From the NCBI GenBank assembly GCA_964247055.1, contig OZ176056.1, positions 372,001-436,000 of the forward strand: DNA of 64,000 nucleotides. The letters are read 5' to 3'. This DNA is from Paragordius varius (Eukaryota; Nematomorpha). Position numbers and translations under genes: made by a program. Position 1 is the first letter of the stretch, and the number at the start of each line of letters is the position of its first letter. Positions 24,549-38,731 of the stretch are shown here, piece after piece. A model generated the notes under the pieces. It did no database searches and had not been told where the DNA came from. It saw only the letters and a program-made list of their open reading frames with translations.

Positions 24549-26880
24549 TTAAACTTTGTCCTTAAAAATCGGATATTGGTCACCGGTGAACAAAATAATT
24601 TTTTATACATTCTCCTAGTAAGACTACATCAAAATAGAGATAGTTTGACAAACTCTTTCATATCCGATTTTTACAACGATACTTTTTTAAAATTATGGTA
24701 TTAAACCAGTCGCATCAATACTCAAGTTAAACTTTGTCCTTAAAAATCGGATATTGTTCACCGGTGAACAAAAATATTTTTTATACTCTTAGTAAGACTA
24801 CATCAAAATATAGAGAGAGTTTGACAAACTCTTTCATATCCGATTTTTACAACGATACTTTAAAAATTATGGTATTAAACCAGTCGCATCAATACTCAAG
24901 TTAAACTTTGTCCTTAAAAATCGGATATTAGTCACCGGTGAACAAAATTATTTTATATACATTCTCTTAGTAAGACTACATCAAAATATAGAGATAGTTT
25001 GACAAACTCTTTCATATCCGATTTTTACAACGATACTTTAAAAATTAATTCATAAAACTAGTCGTATCAATAAATCGCATCAATACTCAAGTTAAACTTT
25101 GTCCTTAAAAATCGGATATTGGTCACCGGTGAACAAAATTATTTTTTATATATTCTCTTAGTGACTACATCAAAATATAGAGATAGTTTGGCAAACTCTT
25201 TTATATCCGATTTTTACAACGATACTTTAAAAATTAATGTATAAAACTAGTCGCATCAATACTCAAGTTAAACTTTGTCCTTAAAAATCGAATATTGGTC
25301 ACCGGTGAACAAAATTATTTTTTATACATTCTCTTAGTAAGACTACATCAAAATATAGAGATAGTTTGACAAACTCTTTCATATCCGATTTTTACAACGA
25401 TACTTTAAAAATTAATGTGTTAAACTAGTCGCATCAATACTCAATTTAAACTTTGTCCTTAAAAATCGAATATTGGTCACCGGTGAACAAAATTATTTTT
25501 TATACATTCTCTTAGTAAGACTACATCAAAATATAGAGATAGTTTGACAAACTCTTTCATATCCGATTTTTACAACGATACTTTAAAAATTAATGTGTTA
25601 AACTAGTCGCATCAATACTCAATTTAAACTTTGTCCTTAAAAATCGGATATTGGTCACCGGTGAACAAAATTATTTTATATACATTCTCTTAGTAAGACT
25701 ACATCAAAATATAGAGATAGTTTTACAAACTCTTTCATATCCGATTTTTACAACGATACTTTAAAAATTAATGTATTAAACTAGTCGCATCAATACTCAA
25801 GTTAAACTTTGTCCTTAAAAATCGGATATTGGTCACCGGTGAACAAAATTATTTTATATACATTCTCTTAGTAAGACTACATCAAAATATAGAGATAGTT
25901 TTACAAACTCTTTCATATCCGATTTTTACAACGATACTTTAAAAATTAATGTATTAAACTAGTCGCATCAATACTCAAGTTAAACTTTGTCCTTAAAAAT
26001 CGGATATTGGTCACCGGTGAACAAAATAATTTTTTATACATTCTCTTAGTAAGACTACATCAAAATATAGAAATAGTTTGACAAACTCTTTCATATGCGA
26101 TTTTTACAACGATACTTTAAAAATAAATGTATAAAACTAGTCGTATCAATAAATCGCATCAATACTCAAGTTAAACTTTGTCCTTAAAAATCGGATATTG
26201 GTCACCGGTGAACAAAATTATTTTTTATACATTCTCTTAGTAGGACTACATCAAAATACAGAGATAGTTTGGCAAACTCTTTCATATCCGATTTTTACAA
26301 TGATACTTTTAAAATTAATGTATAAAACTAGTCGCATCAATACTCAAGTTAAACTTTGTCCTTAAAAATCGGATATTGGTCACCGGTGAACAAAATTATT
26401 TTATATACATTCTCTTAGTAAGACTACATCAAAATATAGAGATAGTTTGACAAACTCTTTCATATCCGATTTTTACAACGATACTTTAAAAATTAATGTA
26501 TAAAACTAGTCGCATCAATACTCAAGCTAAACATTGTCCTTAAAAACGGATATTGGTCACCGGTGAACAAAACTATTTTTTATACATTCTCTTAGTAAGA
26601 CTACATCAAAATATAGAGATAGTTTGACAAACTCTTTCATATCCGATTTTTACAACGATACTTTAAAATATATGTGTTAAACTAGTCGCATCAATACTCA
26701 ATTTAAACTTTGTCCTTAAAAATCGGATATTGGTCATCGGTGAACAAAATTATTTTTTATACATTCTCTTAGTTAGACTACATCAAAATATAGAGATAGT
26801 TTTACAAACTCTTTCATATCCGATTTTTACAACGATACTTTAAAAATTAATGTATTAAACTAGTCGCATCAATACTCATG
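24549..26880 (+). repeat. Block D, shortened third copy (2,156-bp offset) with a block-C graft
   Basis: The part from about 25,020 to 26,340 matches unit 2 at an offset of 2,156 bp (aattcataaa 22895 and 25051; tacagag 24101 and 26257), 360 bp or two monomers less than 2,516. Before it, about 24.5-25.0 kb matches block C at +5,384 bp (cgcttcaa at 19151 and 24535; attgttcacc at 19370 and 24754). The unit therefore looks like a recombinant between HOR types. The last monomers (26.5-26.9 kb) carry private changes such as ttaaaaacgg, tcatcgg and cttagttag. Confidence 0.78.
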
Positions 26881-28696
26881 TTAAACTTTGTCCTTAAAAA
26901 TCGGATATTGGTCACCGGTGAACAAAATAATTTTTTATACATTCTCTTAGTAAGACTTCATCAAAATATAGAGATAGTTTGACAAACTCTTTCATATCCG
27001 ATTTTCACAACGATATTTTTTTAAAATTATGGTATTAAACCAGTCGCATCAATACTAAAGTTAAACTTTGTCCTTAAAAATCGGATATTGGTCACCGGTG
27101 AACAAAATTATTTTTTATACTCTTAGTAAGACTACATCAAAATATAGAGATAGTTTGACAAACTGTTTCATATCCGATTTTTACAACAATACTTTAAAAA
27201 TTATGGTATTAAACCAGTCGCATCAATACTCAAGTTAAACTTTGTCCTTAAAAATCGGATATTGGTCACCGGTGAACACAATTATTTTATATACATTCTC
27301 TTAGTATGACTACATCAAAATATAGAGATAGTTTGACAAACTCTTTCATATCCGATTTTTACAACGATACTTTAAAAATATAATGTATAAAAATAGTCGT
27401 ATCAATAAATCGCATCAATACTCAAGTTAAACTTTGTCCTTAAAAATCGGATATTGGTCACCGGTGAACAAAATTATTTTTTATACATTCTCTTAGTAGG
27501 ACTACATCAAAATATATAGATAGTTTGGCAAACTCTTTCATATCCGATTTTTACAACGATACTTTAAAAATTAATGTATAAAACTAGTCGCATCAATACT
27601 CAAGCTAAACATTGTCCTTAAAAATCGAATATTGGTCACGGGTGAACAAAATTATTTTTTATACATTCTCTTAGTAAGACTACATCAAAATATAGAAATA
27701 GTTTGACAAACTCTTTCATATCCGATTTTTACAACGATACTTAAAAATTAATGTATTAAACTAGTCGCATCAATACTCAAGCTAAACATTGTAATTAAAA
27801 ATCGGATATTGGTCACCGGTGAACAAAATTATTTTTTATACATTCTCTTAGTAAGACTACATCAAAATATAGAGATAGTTTGACAAACTCTTTCATATTC
27901 GATTTTTACAACGATACTTTAAAAATTAATGTGTTAAACTAGTCGCATCAATACTCAATTTAAACTTTGTCCTTAAAAATCGGATATTGGTCACCGGTGA
28001 ACAAAATTATTTTTTATACATTCTCTTAGTAAGACTACATCAAAATATAGAGATAGTTTGACAAACTCTTTCATATCCGATTTTTACAACGATACTTTAA
28101 AAATTAATGTATAAAACTAGTCGTATCAATAAATCGCATCAATACTCAAGTTAAACTTTGTCCTTAAAAATCGGATATTGGTCACCGGTGAACAAAATTA
28201 TTTTATATACATTCTCTTAGTAAGACTACATCAAAATATAGAGATAGTTTGACAAACTCTTTCATATCCGATTTTTACAACGATACTTTAAAAATTAATG
28301 TATAAAACTAGTCGTATCAATAAATCGCATCAATACTCAAGTTAAACTTTGTCCTTAAAAATCGGATATTGGTCACCGGTGAACAAAATTATTTTTTATA
28401 CATTCTCTTAGTAGGACTACATTAAAATATAGAGATAGTTTGGCAAACTCTTTCATATCCGATTTTTACAAGATACTTTAAAAATTAATGTATAAAACTA
28501 GTCGCATCAATACTCAAGTTAAACTTTTTCCTTAAAAATCGAATATTGGTCACCGGTGAACAAAATTATTTTTTAAACATTTTGTTAGTAAGACTACATC
28601 AAAATATAGAGATAGTTTGACAAACTCTTTCATATCCGATTTTTACAACGATACTTTAAAAATTAATGTATTAAACTAGTCGCATCAATACTCAAG
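26881..28696 (+). repeat. Block E, HOR unit 1 (1,816 bp)
   Basis: Ten monomers repeated once in tandem at exactly 1,816 bp: tttcacaac at 27006 and 28822, agtatgac at 27305 and 29121, aatatataga at 27511 and 29327, cacgggtg at 27640 and 29456, aactttttcc at 28530 and 30346. The unit starts with an aaaataatttttt monomer and ends with one carrying aaacattttgttag. Confidence 0.87.
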
Positions 28697-30512
28697 CTAA
28701 ACATTGTAATTAAAAATCGGATATTGGTCACCGGTGAACAAAATAATTTTTTATACATTCTCTTAGTAAGACTACATCAAAATATAGAGATAGTTTGACA
28801 AACTCTTTCATATCCGATTTTCACAACGATATTTTTTTAAAATTATGGTATTAAACCAGTCGCATCAATACTAAAGTTAAACTTTGTCCTTAAAAATCGG
28901 ATATTGGTCACCGGTGAACAAAATTATTTTTTATACTCTTAGTAAGACTACATCAAAATATAGAGATAGTTTGACAAACTGTTTCATATCCGATTTTTAC
29001 AACAATACTTTAAAAATTATGGTATTAAACCAGTCGCATCAATACTCAAGTTAAACTTTGTCCTTAAAAATCGGATATTGGTCACCGGTGAACACAATTA
29101 TTTTATATACATTCTCTTAGTATGACTACATCAAAATATAGAGATAGTTTGACAAACTCTTTCATATCCGATTTTTACAACGATACTTTAAAAATATAAT
29201 GTATAAAAATAGTCGTATCAATAAATCGCATCAATACTCAAGTTAAACTTTGTCCTTAAAAATCGGATATTGGTCACCGGTGAACAAAATTATTTTTTAT
29301 ACATTCTCTTAGTAGGACTACATCAAAATATATAGATAGTTTGGCAAACTCTTTCATATCCGATTTTTACAACGATACTTTAAAAATTAATGTATAAAAC
29401 TAGTCGCATCAATACTCAAGCTAAACATTGTCCTTAAAAATCGAATATTGGTCACGGGTGAACAAAATTATTTTTTATACATTCTCTTAGTAAGACTACA
29501 TCAAAATATAGAAATAGTTTGACAAACTCTTTCATATCCGATTTTTACAACGATACTTAAAAATTAATGTATTAAACTAGTCGCATCAATACTCAAGCTA
29601 AACATTGTAATTAAAAATCGGATATTGGTCACCGGTGAACAAAATTATTTTTTATACATTCTCTTAGTAAGACTACATCAAAATATAGAGATAGTTTGAC
29701 AAACTCTTTCATATTCGATTTTTACAACGATACTTTAAAAATTAATGTGTTAAACTAGTCGCATCAATACTCAATTTAAACTTTGTCCTTAAAAATCGGA
29801 TATTGGTCACCGGTGAACAAAATTATTTTTAATACATTCTCTTAGTAAGACTACATCAAAATATAGAGATAGTTTGACAAACTCTTTCATATCCGATTTT
29901 TACAACGATACTTTAAAAATTAATGTATAAAACTAGTCGTATCAATAAATCGCATCAATACTCAAGTTAAACTTTGTCCTTAAAAATCGGATATTGGTCA
30001 CCGGTGAACAAAATTATTTTATATACATTCTCTTAGTAAGACTACATCAAAATATAGAGATAGTTTGACAAACTCTTTCATATCCGATTTTTACAACGAT
30101 ACTTTAAAAATTAATGTATAAAACTAGTCGTATCAATAAATCGCATCAATACTCAAGTTAAACTTTGTCCTTAAAAATCGGATATTGGTCACCGGTGAAC
30201 AAAATTATTTTTTATACATTCTCTTAGTAGGACTACATCAAAATATAGAGATAGTTTGGCAAACTCTTTCATATCCGATTTTTACAAGATACTTTAAAAA
30301 TTAATGTATAAAACTAGTCGCATCAATACTCAAGTTAAACTTTTTCCTTAAAAATCGAATATTGGTCACCGGTGAACAAAATTATTTTTTAAACATTTTG
30401 TTAGTAAGACTACATCAAAATATAGAGATAGTTTGACAAACTCTTTCATATCCGATTTTTACAACGATACTTTAAAAATTATGGTATTAAACCAGTTGCA
30501 TCAATACTCAAG
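28697..30512 (+). repeat. Block E, HOR unit 2 (1,816 bp)
   Basis: A near-identical copy of unit 1, differing at only a few sites (for example tttttaatac near 29,830 and gactacatc for gacttcatc in the first monomer). The last monomer switches to an attatggtattaaaccagttgc tail where unit 1 has attaatgtattaaactagtcgc. Confidence 0.86.
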
Positions 30513-31743
30513 TTAAACTTTGTCCTTAAAAATCGGATATTGGTCACCGGTGAACAAAATTATTTTTTATACTCTTAGTAAGACTACATCAAAATATATA
30601 GATAGTTTGACAAAGTCTTTAATATCCGATTTTTACAACGATACTCTAAAAATTATGGTATTAAACCAGTCGCATCAATACTCAAATTAAACTTTGTCCT
30701 TAAAAATCGGATATTGGTCACCGGTGAACAAAATTATTTTTTATACTCTTAGTAAGACTACATCAAAATATATAGATAGTTTGACAAACTCTTTCATATC
30801 CGATTTTTACAACGATACTCTAAAAATTATGGTATTAAACCAGTCGCATCAATACTCAAATTAAACTTTGTCCTTAAAAATCGGATATTGGTCACCGGTG
30901 AACAAAATTATTTTTTATACATTCTCTTAGTAGGACTACATCAAAATATAGAGATAGTTTGGCAAACTCTTTCATATCCGATTTTTACAAGATACTTTAA
31001 AAATTAATGTATAAAACTAGTCGCATCAATACTCAAGTTAAACTTTTTCCTTAAAAATCGAATATTGGTCACCGGTGAACAAAATTATTTTTTAAACATT
31101 TTGTTAGTAAGACTACATCAAAATATAGAGATAGTTTGACAAACTCTTTCATATCCGATTTTTACAACGATACTTTAAAAATTATGGTATTAAACCAGTT
31201 GCATCAATACTCAAGTTAAACTTTGTCCTTAAAAATCGGATATTGGTCACCGGTGAACAAAATTATTTTTTATACTCTTAGTAAGACTACATCAAAATAT
31301 ATAGATAGTTTGACAAACTCTTTCATATCCGATTTTTACAACGATACTCTAAAAATTATGGTATTAAACCAGTCGCATCAATACTCAAATTAAACTTTGT
31401 CCTTAAAAATCGGATATTGGTCACCGGTGAACAAAATTATTTTATATACATTCTCTTAGTAAGACTACATCAAAATATAGAGATAGTTTGACAAACTCTT
31501 TCATATCCGATTTTTACAAGGATACTTTTTTTTAATTATGGTATTAAACCAGTCGCATCAATACTCAAGTTAAACTTTGTCCTTAAAAATCGGATATTGG
31601 TCACCGATGAACAAAATTATTTTTTATACTCTTAGTAAGACTACATCAAAATATAGAGATAGTTTGACAAACTCTTTTATATCCGATTTTTACAACGATA
31701 CTTTAAAAATTATGGTATTAAACCAGTCGCATCAATACTCAAG
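30513..31743 (+). repeat. Block E, tail with 703-bp period
   Basis: A four-monomer step: aaacattttg at 30391 and 31094, and monomer starts 30513 and 31216, are both 703 bp apart. Here 174-bp short monomers carrying aatatatagatag alternate with longer ones. A ccgatgaac variant (31604) and an acaaggatactttt variant (31520) link this end to blocks B and C. Confidence 0.78.
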
Positions 31744-34700
31744 TTAAACTTTGTCCTTAAAAATCGGATATTGGTCACCGGTGACCAAAACTATTTTAAT
31801 ACATTCTCTTAGTAAGACTACATCAAAATATAGAGATAGTTTGACAAACTCTTTCATATCCGATTTTTACAACGATACTTTAAAAATCAATGTGTTAAAC
31901 TAGTCGCATCAATACTCAAGTTAAACTTTGTCCTTAAAAATCGGATATTGGTCACCGGTGAACAAAACTATTTTTTATACATTCTCTTACTACGACTACA
32001 TCAAAATATAGAGATAGTTTGACAAACTCTTTCATATCCGATTTTTACAGCGATACTTTAAAAATTAATGCATTAAACTAGTCGCATCAATACTCAAGTT
32101 AAACTTTGTCCTTAAAAATCGGATATTGGTCACCGGTGAACAAAATTGTTTTTTATACATTCTCTTTTTAAGACTACATCAAAAAAATATAGAGATAGTT
32201 AACTCTTTCATATCCGATTTTTACAACGATACTTTAAAAATTAATGTAGAAAACTAGTCGTATCAATACTCAAGTTAAACTTTGTCCTTAAAAATCGGAT
32301 ATTGGTCACCGGTGAACAAAATTATTTTTTTTACATTCTCTTAGTAAGACTACATCAAAATATAGAAATAGTTTGACAAACTCTTTCATATCCGATTTTT
32401 ACAACGATACTTAAAAATTAATGTATTAAACTAGTCGCATCAATACTCAAGTTAAACTTTGTCCTTAAAAATCGGATATTGGTCACTGGTGAACAAAATT
32501 ATTTTTTATACATTCTCTTAGCAAGACTACATCAAAATATAGAGATAGTTTGACAAACTCTCTCATATCCGATTTTTACAACGATACTTTAAAAATTAAT
32601 GTATAAAACTAGTCGTATCAATAAATCGCATCAATACTCAAGTTAAACTTTGTCCTTAAAAATCGGATATTGGTCACCGGTGAACAAAATTATTTTTTAT
32701 ACATTCTCTTAGTAGGACTACATCAAAATATAGAGATAGTTTGGCAAACTCTTTCATATCCGATTTTTACAAAGATACTTTAAAAATTAATGTATAAAAC
32801 TAGTCGCATCAATACTCAAGTTAAACTTTGTCCTTAAAAATCGAATATTGGTCACCGGTGAACAAAATTATTTTTTATACATTCTCTTAGTAAGACTACA
32901 TCAAAATATAGAGATAGTTTGGCAAACTCTTTCGTATCCGATTTTTACAACGATACTTAAAAATTAATGTATAAAACTAGTCGCATCAATACTCAAGTTA
33001 AACTTTGTCCTTAAAAATCGAATATTGGTCACCGGTGAACAAAATTGTTTTTTATACATTCTCTTTTTAAGACTACATCAAAAAAATATAGAGATAGTTT
33101 GACAAACTCTTTCATATCCGATTTTTACAACGATACTTTAAAAATTAATGTATAAGTCGCATCAATGCTCAAGTTAAACTTTGTCCTAAAAATCGGATAT
33201 TGGTCACCGGTGAACAAAATTATTTTTTATACATTCTCTTAGCAAGACTACATCAAAATATAGAGATAGTTTGACAAACTCTTTCATATCCGATTTTTAC
33301 AACGATACTTTAAAAATTAATGTATAAGTCGCATCAATGCTCAAGTTAAACTTTGTCCTTAAAAATCGGACATTGGTCACCGGTAAACAAAACTATTTTT
33401 TATACATTCTCTTAGTAAGACTACATCAAAATATAGAAATAGTTTGACAAACTCTTTCATATCCGATTTTTACAACGATACTTTAAAAATTAATGTATTA
33501 AACTACTCGCATCAATACTCAAGTTAAACTTTGTCCTTAAAAATCGGATATTGGTCACCGGTGAACAAAATTATATTTTATACATTCTCTTAGCAAGACT
33601 ACATCAAAATATAGAGATAGTTTGACAAACTCTTTCATATCCGATTTTTACAACGATACTTTAAAAATTAATGTATAAAACTAGTCGTATCAATAAATCG
33701 CATCAATACTCAAGTTAAACTTTGTCCTTAAAATTCGGATATTGGTCACCGGTGAACAAAATTATTTTTTTTACATTCTCTTAGTAAGACTACATCAAAA
33801 TATAGAAATAGTTTGACAAACTCTTTCATATCCGATTTTTACAGCGATACTTTAAAAATTAATGCATTAAACTAGTCGCATCAATACTCAAGTTAAACTT
33901 TGTCCTTAAAAATCGGATATTGGTCACCGGTGAACAAAATTGTTTTTTATACATTCTCTTTTTAAGAGTACATCAAAAAAATATAGAGATAGTTTGACAA
34001 ACCCTTTCATATCCGATTTTTACAACGATACCTTAAAAATTAATGTATAAAACTAGTCGTATCAATACTCAAGTTAAACTTTGTCCTTAAAAATCGGATA
34101 TTGGTCACCGGTGAACAAAATTATTTTTTATACATTCTCTTAGTAAGACTACATCAAAATGTAGAAATAGTTTGACAAACTCTTTCATATCCGATTTTTA
34201 CAACGATACTTTAAAAATTAATGTATAAGTCGCATCAATGCTCAAGTTAAACTTTGTCCTTAAAAATCGGACATTTGTCACCGGTAAACAAAATTATTTT
34301 TTATACATTCTCTTAGTAAGACTACATCAAAATATAGAAATAGTTTGACAAACTCTTTCATATCCGATTTTTACAACGATACTTTAAAAATAAATGTATT
34401 AAACTAGTCGCATTAATACTCAAGTTAAACTTGGTCCTTAAAAATCGGATATTGGTCACCGGTGAACAAAATTGTTTTTTATACATTCTCTTTTTAAGAC
34501 TACATCAAAAAAATATAGAGATAGTTTGACAAACTCTTTCATATCCGATTTTTACAACGATACTTTAAAAATTAATGTATAAGTCGCATCAATGCTCAAG
34601 TTAAACTTTGTCCTTAAAAATCGGATATTTGTCACCGGTGAACAAAATTATTTTTTATACATTCTCTTAGCAAGACTACATCAAAATATAGAGATAGTTT

Positions 34701-34744
34701 GACAAACTCTTTCATATCCGATTTTTACAACGATACTTTAAAAA
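31744..34744 (+). repeat. Block F, part 1: entry into the A-run subfamily
   Basis: The first appearance of block-F variants: ttactacgac, acagcgatac, gcattaaac, aattgttttttatac with ctttttaag and the A-run, gcaagactac, and the gtataagtcgcatcaatgctc tail. A-run monomers lie at about 32165, 33064, 33959 and 34491, roughly 900, 895 and 530 bp apart, so the order is irregular. A damaged dyad (gatagttaactc) occurs near 32,206. Confidence 0.78.
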
Positions 34745-37700
34745 TTAATGTATAAAACTAGTCGTATCAATAAATCGCATCAATACTCAAGTTAAACTTT
34801 GTCCTTAAAAATCGGATATTGGTCACCGGTGAACAAAATTATTTTTTATACATCCTCTTAGTAGGACTACATCAAAATATAGAGATAGTTTGGCAAACTC
34901 TTTCATATCCGATTTTTACAACGATACTTTAAAAATTAATGTATAAAACTAGTCACATCAATACTCAAGTTAAACTTTGTCCTTAAAAATCGGATATTGG
35001 TCACCGGTGAACAAAATTATTTTTTATACATTCTCTTAGTAAGACTACATCAAAATATAGAAATAGTTTGACAAACTCTTTCATATCCTATTTTTACAAC
35101 GATACTTTAAAAATTAATGTATTAAACTAGTCGCATCAATACTCAAGCTAAACATTGTCCTTAAAAATCGGATTTTGGTCACCGGTGAACAAAACTATTT
35201 TTTATACATTCTCTTACTACGACTACATCAAAATATAGAGATAGTTTGACAAACTCTTTCATATCCGATTTTTACAGCGATACTTTAAAAATTAATGCAT
35301 TAAACTAGTCGCATCAATACTCAAGTTAAACTTTGTCCTTAAAAATCGGATATTGGTCACCGGTGAACAAAATTGTTTTTTATACATTCTCTTTTTAAGA
35401 CTACATCAAAAAAATATAGATATAGTTAACTCTTTCATATCCGATTTTTACAACGATACTTTAAAAATTAATGTAGAAAACTAGTCGTATCAATACTCAA
35501 GTTAAACTTTGTCCTTAAAAATCGGATATTGGTCACCGGTGAACAAAATTATTTTTTTTACATTCTCTTAGTAAGACTACATCAAAATATAGAAATAGTT
35601 TGACAAACTCTTTCATATCCGATTTTTACAACGATACTTTAAAAATTAATGTATAAAACTAGTTGTATCAATACTCAAGTTAAACTTTGTCCTTAAAAAT
35701 CGGATATTGGTCACCGGTGAACAAAATTATTTTTTATACATTCTCTTAGTAAGACTACATCAAAATGTAGAAATAGTTTGACAAACTCTTTCATATCCGA
35801 TTTTTACAACGATACTTTAAAAATTAATGTATTAAACTAGTCGCATCAATACTCAAGTTAAACTTTGTCCTTAAAAATCGGATATTGGTCACCGGTGAAC
35901 AAAATTATTTTTTATACATTCTCTTAGCAAGACTACATCAAAATATAGAGATAGTTTGACAAACTCTTTTATATCCGATTTTTACAACGATACTTTAAAA
36001 ATTAATGTATAAAACTAGTCGTATCAATAAATCGCATCAATACTCAAGTTAAACTTTGTCCTTAAAAATCGGATATTGGTCACCGGTGAACAAAAGTATT
36101 TTTTATACATTCTCTTAGTAGGACTACATCAAAATATAGAGATAATTTGGCAAACTCTTTCATATCCGATTTTTACAACGATACTTTAAAAATTAATGTA
36201 TAAAACTAGTCGCATCAATACTCAAGTTAAACTTTGTCCTTAAAAATCGGATATTGGTCACCGGTGAACAAAATTATTTTTTATACATTCTCTTAGTAAG
36301 ACTACATCAAAATGTAGAAATAGTTTGACAAACTCTTTCATATCCGATTTTTACAACGATACTTTAAAAATTAATGTATTAAACTAGTCGCATCAATACT
36401 CAAGTTAAACGTTGTCCTTAAAAATCGGATATTGGTCACCGGTGAACAAAATTATTTTTTATACATTCTCTTAGCAAGACTACATCAAAATATAGAGATA
36501 GTTTGACAAACTCTTTCATATCCGATTTTTACAACGATACTTTAAAAATTAATGTATAAAACTAGTCGTATCAATAAATCGCATCAATACTCAAGTTAAA
36601 CTTTGTCCTTAAAAATCGGATATTGGTCACCGGTGAACAAAATTGTTTTTTATACATTCTCTTTTTAAGACTACATCAAAAAAATATAGAGATAGTTAAC
36701 TCTTTCATATCCGATTTTTACAACGATACTTTAAAAATTAATGTAGAAAACTAGTCGTATCAATACTCAAGTTAAACTTTGTCCTTAAAAATCGGATATT
36801 GGTCACCGGTGAACAAAATTATTTTTTTTACATTCTCTTAGTAAGACTACATCAAAATATAGAAATAGTTTGACAAACTCTTTCATATCCGATTTTTACA
36901 ACGATACTTTAAAAATTAATGTATAAAACTAGTCGTATCAATACTCAAGTTAAACTTTGTCCTTAAAAATCGGATATTGGTCACCGGTGAACAAAATTAT
37001 TTTTTATACATTCTCTTAGTAAGACTACATCAAAATGTAGAAATAGTTTGACAAACTCTTTCATATCCGATTTTTACAACGATACTTTAAAAGTTAATGT
37101 ATTAAACTAGTCGCATCAATACTCAAGTTAAACTTTGTCCTTAAAAATCGGATATTGGTCACCGGTGAACAAAATTATTTTTTATACATTCTCTTAGCAA
37201 GACTACATCAAAATATAGAGATAGTTTGACAAACTCTTTTATATCCGATTTTTACAACGATACTTTAAAAATTAATGTATAAAACTAGTCGTATCAATAA
37301 ATCGCATCAATACTCAAGTTAAACTTTGTCCTTAAAAATCGGATATTGGTCACCGGTGAACAAAAGTATTTTTTATACATTCTCTTAGTAGGACTACATC
37401 AAAATATAGAGATAATTTGGCAAACTCTTTCATATCCGATTTTTACAACGATACTTTAAAAATTAATGTATAAAACTAGTCGCATCAATACTCAAGTTAA
37501 ACTTTGTCCTTAAAAATTGGATATTGGTCACCGGTGAACAAAATTATTTTTTATACATTCTCTTAGTAAGACTACATCAAAATGTAGAAATAGTTTGACA
37601 AACTCTTTCATATCCGATTTTTACAACGATACTTTAAAAATTAATGTATTAAACTAGTCGCATCAATACTCAAGTTAAACGTTGTCCTTAAAAATCGGAT

Positions 37701-38731
37701 ATTGGTCACCGGTGAACAAAATTATTTTTTATACATTCTCTTAGCAAGACTACATCAAAATATAGAGATAGTTTGACAAACTCTTTCATATCCGATTTTT
37801 ACAACGATACTTTAAAAATTAATGTATAAAACTAGTCGTATCAATAAATCGCATCAATACTCAAGTTAAACTTTGTCCTTAAAAATCGGATATTGGTCAC
37901 CGGTGAACAAAATTATTTTTTATACATTCTCTTAGTAGGACTACATCAAAATATAGAGATAGTTTGGCAAACTCTTTCATATCCGATTTTTACAACGATA
38001 CTTTAAAAATTAATGTATAAAACTAGTCGCATCAATACTCAAGTTAAACTTTGTCCTTAAAAATCGAATATTGGTCACCGGTGAACAAAATTATTTTTTA
38101 TACATTCTCTTAGTAAGACTACATCAAAATATAGAGATAGTTTGGCAAACTCTTTCATATCCGATTTTTACAACGATACTTAAAAATTAATGTATAAAAC
38201 TAGTCGCATTAATACTCAAGTTAAACTTTGTCCTTAAAAATCGGATATTGGTCACCGGTGAACAAAATTGTTTTTTATACATTCTCTTTTTAAGACTACA
38301 TCAAAAAAATATAGAGATAGTTTGACAAACTCTTTCATATCCGATTTTTACAACGATACTTTAAAAATTAATGTATAAGTCGCATCAATGCTCAAGTTAA
38401 ACTTTGTCCTTAAAAATCGGATATTGGTCACCGGTGAACAAAATTATTTTTTATACATTCTCTTAGCAAGACTACATCAAAATATAGAGATAGTTTGACA
38501 AACTCTTTCATATCCGATTTTTACAACGATACTTTAATAATTAATGTATAAAACTAGTCGTATCAATAAATCGCATCAATACTCAAGTTAAACTTTGTCC
38601 TTAAAAATCGGATATTGGTCACCGGTGAACAAAAGTATTTTTTATACATTCTCTTAGTAGGACTACATCAAAATATAGAGATAATTTGGCAAACTCTTTC
38701 ATATCCGATTTTTACAACGATACTTTAAAAA
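34745..38731 (+). repeat. Block F, part 2: 1,270-bp HOR and source of a 3,987-bp duplication
   Basis: Seven-monomer units step by 1,270 bp: A-run 35392 and 36662, aaaagtattt 36096 and 37366, aaacgttgtcc 36411 and 37681. The first 1.7 kb, about 34,745-36,470, recurs 3,987 bp downstream. Confidence 0.82.
38221..38396 (+). repeat. Representative block-F monomer, 176 bp (A-run insertion plus 5-bp deletion)
   Basis: This copy shows the diagnostic variants of block F: aattgtttttt instead of aattatttttt, ctttttaag instead of cttagtaag, a 3-bp A-run expansion (catcaaaaaaatatag), and a 5-bp deletion that turns gtataaaactagtcgc into gtataagtcgc. The following gcatcaatgctcaag has g instead of a. The deletion removes the ACTAGT site. 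The net length is 178 + 3 - 5 = 176 bp, as observed (next start 38397). The A-run copies recur at about 32165, 33064, 33959, 34491, 35392, 36662, 38287, 39379, 41182, 42451, 43542, 44631, 45533 and 49483, and I found none outside block F. The 5-bp deletion also occurs on other monomers and reaches into early block G. Confidence 0.9.
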
